A stretch of 54,146 nucleotides of DNA from Linderina pennispora (taxonomy: Eukaryota > Kickxellomycota > Kickxellomycetes > Kickxellales > Kickxellaceae), in NCBI RefSeq assembly GCF_002104995.1, contig NW_024468302.1:1-54146 (forward strand). The letters are read 5' to 3'. The notes under the pieces were generated by a model. The model made no database searches. It worked only from the letters and a program-made list of their open reading frames with translations, and was not told the DNA's origin. The position numbers and the translations under genes were made by a program. This document shows, one piece after another, positions 12,276 to 19,523 of this stretch (position 1 is its first letter; each line of letters begins with the position of its first letter).

Positions 12276-13451
12276 CTAGATCTGCTTCTGCTCAACGCTC
12301 CCCTCAATACTGCGCAGCTTCAGGAACACGTCACACCCATAGCCTTCCATGGAGACAATATCGAGGGAGCCACCAAAGTAGCCAGCATACAAACGTGCCA
12401 TAGGCAGGCCAAAGCCAAGACCAGCAATCGGCCCGCCAATCCCTTGCTGCATGGCCAGATTAGTCTGCAACGACATGCCGGCAGTGGACGTCTCATCATC
12501 CTGCATGGTCGACCACGAGTACTCAAAGACATTGCGCATGTTGTCCTTGGCGATACCGCCGCCCTGGTCGCGAATGCGCACACCCACGTAGCCCTCACCC
12601 TTGGTAATGGTGATCTGGATAGGCGGATGGGCCAGGCGGTGGCTCTGGCGGCTGAACTCAACCGTGGCGCGGAAGGCGTTCTTCAGCAGCTCGCAGGTGA
12701 TGTACTCGAAATGCGACGGAATGTAGCTGATAGTCTCGTCAACATCGCCGTCCACATAGTACGAGGGCGCGGTGCCGTAGTGCATCTCACACATGTTCTG
12801 CACCAGCTGGGCACACTGGCGCATCATGCTGGCAGGCAGCAACTTCGTATGGATGGCGCCCACCCACACGTCCTCCAGACTCGACCGCTGCTGGTCGCGG
12901 AACTGGTACGACAAGGCCACGTGCTGCTCGCCGATCACACGCAAGCCGATGCGCGACCGAATCAGCTCGTTGATGAACAGCGCTCGCTCCTCCCGTTTCA
13001 TATACTGCTTGCATTCGAGGAATCCCTGGGCGATGGTCGGGATGACGTCGACCAGCAGCTGCGTCTGGCGCTCCAGCGCCCGCGCAAACTCCCACTCGCG
13101 CTCGATCGAGTCGATCGGTGCAAAGGAGTACAGGCGGTCGAAGGCCTCGTAGTATTGGTTGTAGACGCGCGCAATGTGCGGGTTTGTGCCCACGATGAAG
13201 GGCAGGTTATGGAAAGATATTACGCGCTTCGCCAGCCGCACTGGCAGCTCGGATTGCGTGTAGGCGACGCTGTCCAGGATGTTTGCGGGCGTCAAAGGCG
13301 GCTGGCTGTACTTTAAGAGCTGGCCGATACTGACCGGCTTGAGTTGCTGCGAGGCGTACTGGTAGACGATTTTCTCGTCATAGTGCGTCTTGCTGGTGAA
13401 CGCACGGCGGGCACACAGGCGCTGGACCTGCGGAAGCCGGCGGAGAAGCAT
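12276..13451 (-). CDS. Mitochondrial pyruvate/branched-chain ketoacid dehydrogenase kinase
   Basis: This 391-residue protein belongs to the GHKL-fold PDK/BCKDK family, which inactivates the mitochondrial 2-oxoacid dehydrogenase complexes by phosphorylating serines of E1-alpha. An Arg-rich N-terminus (MLLRRLPQVQRLCARRAF) looks like a mitochondrial targeting peptide. The four-helix regulatory domain contains ELPVRLAKRVISFHNLPFIV (about residues 69-88). The ATP-binding domain has the N-box ELLKNAFRATVE (254-265), G1 box DQGGGI (295-300) and G2 box GLGFGLP (344-350). The C-terminal SLDIVSMEGYGCDVFLKLR resembles the BCKDK side of the family, and yeast Pkp2 is the closest named type, but the choice between PDK and BCKDK substrate is not settled by sequence alone. 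Confidence 0.9.
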   Translation of the reverse strand: MLLRRLPQVQRLCARRAFTSKTHYDEKIVYQYASQQLKPVSIGQLLKYSQPPLTPANILDSVAYTQSELPVRLAKRVISFHNLPFIVGTNPHIARVYNQYYEAFDRLYSFAPIDSIEREWEFARALERQTQLLVDVIPTIAQGFLECKQYMKREERALFINELIRSRIGLRVIGEQHVALSYQFRDQQRSSLEDVWVGAIHTKLLPASMMRQCAQLVQNMCEMHYGTAPSYYVDGDVDETISYIPSHFEYITCELLKNAFRATVEFSRQSHRLAHPPIQITITKGEGYVGVRIRDQGGGIAKDNMRNVFEYSWSTMQDDETSTAGMSLQTNLAMQQGIGGPIAGLGFGLPMARLYAGYFGGSLDIVSMEGYGCDVFLKLRSIEGSVEQKQI

Positions 13452-13546
13452 TATTTAAAAGTACAAATTGCAAAAGAGGGTAGGAATTGAGCAACAAAAA
13501 ACACGACAGATAGCGAGGGGGAAAGGAGAATGTATTTTTTCATGCG

Positions 13547-15493
13547 TCACGAGTCGATGCAATGGGCTTTCATCGGAATCGCCAGAGCCTGCTCATCGCC
13601 CACCAGCACCTCGTGCAGGCGGCCATGGAAGCGGTAGCGCACAAACAGCTGCTTGTCCTTGGCAAAGGCCGGGTCGTAGAAGCCGGGCAGGAAGCGCTTG
13701 CTGGCGCCCGCAGCCACCACCAGCTGGTCGTCGTTCACCAGCGCCTGCAGCGCCAATGCCACATCGCAGGCACGCGGCTCGTCGGCTGTAGCCAGAGCGC
13801 GCTGCGACTCTGCCAGAGAATCAAGCAGGGCCTGCACGTGATTCGAATTCTGGCTCGCCACGCCAAACGGCAGATCGCCATACAACGCAGCCTCAATGAC
13901 CAGGCCGCCAGCAGCACGCGCCTGGTCGCGGCGCCTGGTAACGGCATCGGCGATCAGCTGCACGGCCTCCATGGCATGGCGCTTCTGCAGGAACAGCTGG
14001 TGGCGCTGCTCCTCCTTGAGCGCAGCCAGGCGCTCGGCAATCAGGCGGCGGCGGCGCGGGCGCAGCACCAGGTAGTGCAGAGCGGCAGAAACAGCCATAG
14101 GCAGGGCGGCGGCATACAGGATCAGGTCAGGCTCGAGCAGCGGCGAGAGCAGCAGTGGAAGCTCGATCTGGTGGCCCAGCCGCTTCATGTGCAACGTGGC
14201 CTTGACGCCAGACGTCAGGCCAAAGTTGACGCGGTAGCCGACCTTGGTCCACTCGTCCAGCTCGCCTTCCACACCAACGTTGGCCGAGGCCTCACCCAGG
14301 CCCTGTAAGCCAGCATCGAAGTCGTCCAGAGAGTCGCCGAGCCGCTCGATCGGACCGTTGGGCAGGGGCGCGCCCACGCCCACCAGTACCAGACCGGCAG
14401 AGACCGAGAAGTGGCGGTCCAGGCGACGCGTGTAGTTCAGCGACACATGCGACTGCTGGATGCCCGCGGCCACATCCACCACAAATTCGTCGCAATCCAT
14501 GCGCTTGCCTGATAGCCCGATCGACACGCCGCTGGGTTCGCGCGCAACCGGCCGCGCAGCAGCCTTACTGGTCTGCACGCGCGTCGGGCTGCGGTCCCAG
14601 AACGGTCCCAGCGCGTACTGGTTGCCGGTGCGCATGCTCATGTACGCAGTGGTGGTCTGCGTCATCATGCGGCCAGCAGTAACCGACACCGACGGCGGCG
14701 TGACCAGATTGAGCGTGTGCATGGTGGTCTGCGTGGTGACAAAGGTGTCGGATGACGGCTGGTGCGACGACTTGACGGTGGCTACATACGGCGGCAGCGC
14801 CGGTACGCTGACCGACACCCAGGAATTGGGGCCAATTGTGCGCTTCAGCGTACCCACCAGGTTACCAGCGCCGCGGCGGTTACGCGACACCATGTGGCCG
14901 GTCACAGTGGCAGTCACAGCATCGGTCACTGAAGCCGAGAACGAGTGCTTCATGAACAGCTGCTTGACGTTGATCTGCTGGTCCAGCGGCAGGCGGCCGA
15001 CGCCTGCGCGCTCCAGCGCCATATGCACGGCCGGCGACACGGCCTTGGCCAAGTCCAGCTCCACCGTCACATCCGACTTGGACTGCACCCACTGCTCGAC
15101 CTCCTCCAGCCGCCGCCGCCGCGCCTCGCGCTCAAACTTGTCCTGCAGGTCCTTGGCCGACTCTAGCTTGTGGCTCACCGCCAGGCTCGCATGCAGCCCC
15201 TCCTCACCCAGCTGGTCAAAGGCCGCGCGCCGGTACGGGTCAGTCAGGATCTCGTATGCGCGCTGAATCACATGGAACTGCCGCTGGGCCCACTCACGCC
15301 GCTCCGCCTGCCGGTGCCGGTCTGGGTGGAACACACGGCTCAGCCGCTTGTATGCGTCCCGCACGTCGTCTGTGGATGCTGAGCGCGGCAAATTCAGCAC
15401 CGCATAGTAGTCCGTGCTGCCCGGCTGAGCCTCGGCCCATTGCCGCTCCATGTCCCGCAACAGGTCCTCATCGGAGGCGTCGTTGGCGTTCAT
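13547..15493 (-). CDS. DNAJC11-like J-domain protein
   Basis: This 648-residue protein has an N-terminal J-domain at about residues 25-95 with an intact HPD tripeptide (VFHPDRHRQ), then a charged linker and a long beta-rich middle region. It ends in a region matching the DNAJC11/DUF3395 type, with a hydrophobic segment (LILYAAALPMAVSAALHYLV) followed by a charged helix. Animal DNAJC11 is a mitochondrial outer-membrane protein associated with MICOS and cristae organisation; a similar role is inferred. J-domains stimulate Hsp70 ATPase activity through HPD. The frame is open for 62 more codons upstream, but those overlap the kynureninase 3' end, so I start at the ATG complementary to 15491-15493. 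Only 64 bases separate it from the upstream kynureninase stop. Confidence 0.85.
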   Translation of the reverse strand: MNANDASDEDLLRDMERQWAEAQPGSTDYYAVLNLPRSASTDDVRDAYKRLSRVFHPDRHRQAERREWAQRQFHVIQRAYEILTDPYRRAAFDQLGEEGLHASLAVSHKLESAKDLQDKFEREARRRRLEEVEQWVQSKSDVTVELDLAKAVSPAVHMALERAGVGRLPLDQQINVKQLFMKHSFSASVTDAVTATVTGHMVSRNRRGAGNLVGTLKRTIGPNSWVSVSVPALPPYVATVKSSHQPSSDTFVTTQTTMHTLNLVTPPSVSVTAGRMMTQTTTAYMSMRTGNQYALGPFWDRSPTRVQTSKAAARPVAREPSGVSIGLSGKRMDCDEFVVDVAAGIQQSHVSLNYTRRLDRHFSVSAGLVLVGVGAPLPNGPIERLGDSLDDFDAGLQGLGEASANVGVEGELDEWTKVGYRVNFGLTSGVKATLHMKRLGHQIELPLLLSPLLEPDLILYAAALPMAVSAALHYLVLRPRRRRLIAERLAALKEEQRHQLFLQKRHAMEAVQLIADAVTRRRDQARAAGGLVIEAALYGDLPFGVASQNSNHVQALLDSLAESQRALATADEPRACDVALALQALVNDDQLVVAAGASKRFLPGFYDPAFAKDKQLFVRYRFHGRLHEVLVGDEQALAIPMKAHCIDS

Positions 15494-15557
15494 AGTAAGA
15501 AAAGAAAAGAAGAGAAAATGGAGATTCGAATTGGGAAACAAAGCTAGAGAGAGAAGC

Positions 15558-16880
15558 CTATGCCAGAGCCTTGCGCAATACTTCGACGCACACCCAGACA
15601 TCCTCAAAGGTGTTGTACAGCGGCACGGGGGCGAGCCGGATGCAATCGGGCTTACGCTCATCGCAGATAACTCCTGCATCCATCAGCGCGGCAAACGCCT
15701 GGTCAAACAGCTCGGTTCGCACCAGCACCGAAAGCTGCGCGCCGCGATGCTCCTTGGGCGTCATGATCTTGATCTTGTCGCCCAGATGCGTAAGCAGCAG
15801 ATGCTCAAGGTACCCGGTCAGCAGCTCGGACTTTTGCCTGAGCTCCTGGATGCTGGTCTGCTCAAACACCTCCAGCGAGCCTAGCAGCGACGCTGACACC
15901 AGCACCGGCGTACACGAGATCTCGAACCCGGCCGCCCCGGTATTGGGCTCAAACTCGTTGGTCATATCGAACCGGGTCTTCTCGTCGTGCGCCCACCAGC
16001 CGGTGAGCCGGTGCTGGGTCGCGTCCCGCGCGTACCTCTCATGGACAAAGAACCCGGCAATGCCGCCTGGTCCCGAGTTCATGTACTTGTACGTACACCA
16101 GCAGGCAAAGTCCACATTCCAGTCGTGCAGCTGCACCGGCACATTGCCTGCCGCATGGGCCAGATCCCATCCCACCACACAGCCCTTGGCTTGCGCGGCC
16201 TTGGTGATTTTCTCCATCTCAAACACCTGCCCCGTGTAATACTGCACGCCGCTCAGCATCACCACTGCGACCTGCTCTCCCTGCTCCTCGATCAGCTGCA
16301 GGATATCCTCAGTGCGCAGCGTGCGTTCGCCTTCGCGCGGCTTGGCCAGCAGCATCGCCTCCTGTGGCAATTTGTGCCACTGGATCTGCGACTCCACTGC
16401 ATAGTGGTCGGACGGGAACGCCTTGGCCTCGATCAGGATCTTGAACCGCTCCGCGGTCGGCTTGTAGAACGACGCCAGCATCAGATGCACATTGACTGTC
16501 AGCGAGTTCATCACGCCGACTTCCACAGGCTTGGCGCCAAACAGCGGCGCCATTTTCTCCACCACCTGCTGCCGGTACTCCACCCACGGCCGCCCCAGCG
16601 AGTGCCGGTGGTGGCCCACCACCCCGCGGTGCGCCCACTCGTCCAGCTCCTCGGTGATGACGCGACGGGAGCGCCGAGGCAGAAGCCCCAGAGAGTTGCC
16701 GCACAGGTACGTGCAGGGCGAGGAGCCCAGCGACGGGTTCGACGTCACCTGCGCTTTGGTTGGAATTTCGAATTCGCTGCGCAGGTGGGCCAGCGGGTCC
16801 TGCGCGTCCATGGCCTGCGCGAACTCGGGCGAGGTCATGTCAAGGGACTTGGCGGTAGCGACGGCTTGAAGCTTGTCCAT
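15558..16880 (-). CDS. BNA5: Kynureninase
   Basis: This 440-residue PLP enzyme hydrolyses L-kynurenine to anthranilate and 3-hydroxykynurenine to 3-hydroxyanthranilate and alanine, in the kynurenine route from tryptophan to NAD+. Family landmarks include YLCGNSLGLLPR (about 58-69), NSLTVNVHLML, the PLP-ring Asp region VVGWDLAHAAGN (about 235-246) and the Schiff-base Lys265 in CTYKYMNSGPGG. The length is typical (about 440-465). I choose the second Met (MDKLQAV) as start, because the first six codons of the frame (MIFSFT) lie in what looks like the leader. Probably cytosolic: there is no targeting peptide. Confidence 0.96.
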   Translation of the reverse strand: MDKLQAVATAKSLDMTSPEFAQAMDAQDPLAHLRSEFEIPTKAQVTSNPSLGSSPCTYLCGNSLGLLPRRSRRVITEELDEWAHRGVVGHHRHSLGRPWVEYRQQVVEKMAPLFGAKPVEVGVMNSLTVNVHLMLASFYKPTAERFKILIEAKAFPSDHYAVESQIQWHKLPQEAMLLAKPREGERTLRTEDILQLIEEQGEQVAVVMLSGVQYYTGQVFEMEKITKAAQAKGCVVGWDLAHAAGNVPVQLHDWNVDFACWCTYKYMNSGPGGIAGFFVHERYARDATQHRLTGWWAHDEKTRFDMTNEFEPNTGAAGFEISCTPVLVSASLLGSLEVFEQTSIQELRQKSELLTGYLEHLLLTHLGDKIKIMTPKEHRGAQLSVLVRTELFDQAFAALMDAGVICDERKPDCIRLAPVPLYNTFEDVWVCVEVLRKALA

Positions 16881-17112
16881 GGTGAAGGAAAAAATCAAAA
16901 ATTCGACTGCTGCTTTTGGAGTAAGATAGCGAGCCTGCGCTTCCCCTCAGAACCCGCGCTCACTTTATACCTTTGTGAACTCCGTCCGTCTCGCATCCGT
17001 AAAAATCGGATCCTCACACTGGCAAGAGCTTTTTTCTCACAGCCTCCTAGTGATTGTCGTGAGTTCAATACACGTTGCACTGCTTGTTAAAAATTTTTAT
17101 TCACACGGCTCC

Positions 17113-17934
17113 TTACATCACCTTCTGCTTTTTGCGCTGTGGCTCGTCCTCTACCGCCACCACCGCACGCAGCGTTTCGCGCCGCGTATACCCGTGCATC
17201 ACCACAGCCCTGGCATTCGACGTCATCGCTCGCTTCGACAAATCCCCATTGAGCTGCAAGATCCCGCCCAAGTTGACAATATCATACGGCGCCCTCAGCC
17301 CAAACGGCCGCGACGCCGCGCTCGTCCACAGCACGTTCCTGCCCTTGGTGACCCTAACAACACTGGCTGCATTGCTCACCCACTGCCTTCTGCTGGCTGC
17401 ATCCGCCAGCGCCTCGCCATACGAGATCTCCAGCGCGTACTGGTGCTGCATAGCCAGCCCAATGGTCTTGTGCTTGGCAAAGAACCCCCAGCGTGCTGCC
17501 ATGTCCAAAGAGATAATGTCAACAGAGTCCCATGCGCCATTGCACGCCGAGAACAGGATCTTTTCGTTTTCCGGCCGCACCGCCACGATATCGTAGGAGA
17601 GCACCGATGGGTTGCCGTTGCTGGTGAGCGCGTGGCCGTGCGACGCATCGGCGAGCACGTTGGTGAGCCGCCGGAGCACCCGCAGCTTGCCTTTCGCTGC
17701 CGTATTTGCAGTCCATGTGTAGTGGGCGAACGGCACCTCTGGCAGGGTCTCCCAGACCTTCAGGTGGGCGGGCGTCACCTTGCCGCGCACTATCTGGTTG
17801 AGCGCCACTGTCTCGTAGCCAAAGTAAAGCGCCTGCTCGAGCGTCTGCGCGATCTGCGCCCAGTCCTGCGGGCTGATGTGCCCATTGGGCTTTCCGGCCG
17901 AGTCGGGCAGCTGGATGTTGAGATCGTAGAACAT
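17113..17934 (-). CDS. RPP1: RNase P/MRP protein subunit Rpp1 (Rpp30)
   Basis: This 273-residue protein begins MFYDLNIQLPDS, the hallmark N-terminus of Rpp1/Rpp30, and adopts the family's PHP-like TIM barrel. Further conserved segments are TLEQALYFGYETVALNQ, VLSYDIVAVRPENEKILFSAC and the ALEISYGEAL region. It is a subunit shared by RNase P (tRNA 5' processing) and RNase MRP (rRNA processing) in the nucleus and nucleolus, pairing with Pop5. The C-terminus ends in a basic EPQRKKQKVM tail that can serve as a nuclear signal. The frame is open 16 codons further upstream, but family alignment supports the ATG complementary to 17932-17934. Confidence 0.94.
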   Translation of the reverse strand: MFYDLNIQLPDSAGKPNGHISPQDWAQIAQTLEQALYFGYETVALNQIVRGKVTPAHLKVWETLPEVPFAHYTWTANTAAKGKLRVLRRLTNVLADASHGHALTSNGNPSVLSYDIVAVRPENEKILFSACNGAWDSVDIISLDMAARWGFFAKHKTIGLAMQHQYALEISYGEALADAASRRQWVSNAASVVRVTKGRNVLWTSAASRPFGLRAPYDIVNLGGILQLNGDLSKRAMTSNARAVVMHGYTRRETLRAVVAVEDEPQRKKQKVM

Positions 17935-18067
17935 GGAACGTATGTGGAGGCCCCCTCGGCTAAGACAGAAAAATTTACACACGAATCACAAAATGGAAAA
18001 ACAATTCAATATTTGGTTTTGCTTTTATTGGCAGCACTGCGTGTATTGGGGGACGCCTAATTTCAAG

Positions 18068-18616
18068 TCAGTCGTCGTCGTCATCCGCCGGCTCATCCAC
18101 CACCCGATCGTCCGTATGCACCAGCTCGTCCTCCTCCATCATCTCCTCGTCCTCCACATCCTCTTCCCCCTCTTCCTCCTCCTCTTGCTCTGCCATCTCC
18201 GCATCGCCATTCACCGCCGCCTCCTCCTCCTCCCTTGGCAGCTCGCTGGCGATAATCTCCAGCATTGCGTCCAGGTCCTCGGCCTGGAACCGGTCGCCGC
18301 ACTCCTCGATAATCAGATACAGCTCCACCGGCACCCGTGGCCGCAGATTGGCTATCTGCAGAATCTCTGCCTTGGTCAGCTCATACTCGGCCAGCCGCTG
18401 CCGCAGCCCAGATAGCTGCATGCCGTCCTGGCTCGTGCACGACGTGTTGCTGAGGTACTGCAGGGCCTCGAACTTTAGCGTCGTGACGTTTTCTGGGTAC
18501 CGCATCTGCCCGCGCTCCTTGGCCTTGAGGTCCTTGTGCCGCGCATCTTCTTCCTGCAGAACCAACAGCATCTCGTAGTTGGACAGCAGGGCTTCCTGCA
18601 CATTCAAAACTTTCAT
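18068..18616 (-). CDS. RPC17: RNA polymerase III subunit Rpc17 (RPC9/CRCP)
   Basis: This 182-residue protein starts MKVLNVQEALLSNYEMLLVL and contains the HRDC-like helical core of Rpc17: FEALQYLSNTSC, LAEYELTKAEILQIANLRP and VELYLIIEECGDRF. Rpc17 pairs with Rpc25 to form the stalk of RNA polymerase III, which contacts initiation factor TFIIIB. The last 50 residues are an exceptionally acidic tail (runs of E and D, ending DDDDD), longer than in animal CRCP. It is the last of the six minus-strand genes. The Fanzor island lies immediately upstream of its start. Confidence 0.92.
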   Translation of the reverse strand: MKVLNVQEALLSNYEMLLVLQEEDARHKDLKAKERGQMRYPENVTTLKFEALQYLSNTSCTSQDGMQLSGLRQRLAEYELTKAEILQIANLRPRVPVELYLIIEECGDRFQAEDLDAMLEIIASELPREEEEAAVNGDAEMAEQEEEEEGEEDVEDEEMMEEDELVHTDDRVVDEPADDDDD

Positions 18617-19523
18617 ATTTCAATGTATGGGAAAATGGAGGGGAAGGTTAGGACTGGATCCGATACCAAATTCCTCTGCTCCACCTTGCCCCTCCCCTCC
18701 CCAAAAATACACTCGCACAAGCAGCTTATGGCAAAGCACAGGCCATCATGACGTGTTTGTATTTTGAGTAAAAGAATAAACCTGTGGAAACAATCTGTAT
18801 CTCTGTCACATACGGCCTTTTATCTGTGCGTCCTGGGGGTGTGCTTTGTTCCCTCGTGGCTAGTCTCACGTGCCCATACACTACAATCATGGCATCTTTA
18901 TCTTTATCTTTATTTTTACCTATATTTAAGATTTTATAGTCCAAAAAGTGTCCGACCGTCCGCTAGAAATTATTTAATTGGTTAAAAAAAACTCTTAAGC
19001 TTCAACACGGGTTTGAGTGACTTGCTCTGTAAACTCCTTTTGGTCTTGTGCGGCATCTGACCTCATCGGTAAAACCAGGGTGACAGGCTGGTATTGTAGT
19101 GGTCACAGGTCTCCACTAGATATCTCCATTGGTTCAGCGCAAGAGCTGCTCTCATTGTCAGTCGGCCTGATAACTTCTATGGCGTCATCATGGTGGTCAT
19201 CACCGGCTGCGCAACACCCTTAGGATATTTATTTATGAGCATCTATTGAATAAGGCCATGTAGCTCTTCTAACAGTCATGCAATATTTGTGGGTTTATTT
19301 TATAAATTAATTTGTCTTATGAACATGTGTAAGCAGTGGTATTTGGGCCACAATGGACCCAGTCTGTATAGACTGATTCAAGAGACTGTATCAGTGCTAA
19401 GGGCCCCAAGAACCATGCAAGCCAGATCATTTTTAATAAAAAGTTTTTAATGCTATGCATACGCAATAAAGCAAAACTGAACAGCATCATTTCTCTTCTT
19501 ACTTTGCCTATTGAATTTCTCAA
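18617..19523. other. AT-rich upstream flank of the Fanzor gene
   Basis: This 0.9-kb stretch lies between the Rpc17 start and the Fanzor ATG. It is AT-rich and includes a TCTTTA tandem run near 18895-18915 and small hairpins, for example AGTCT-GTAT-AGACT at 19371-19384 and AGAGC-T-GCTCT at 19142-19152. The proximal part presumably holds the RPC17 promoter. If the Fanzor is carried by a Helitron, its left end (A|TC) should be here. Candidates include 19241/19242, but none is marked clearly enough to choose. Confidence 0.4.

Noticed and set aside
18940-18965. GTGTCCGACCGTCCGC as a possible transposon terminal inverted repeat of the Fanzor element
   Set aside because: No inverted partner exists between the Fanzor stop and VMA9.
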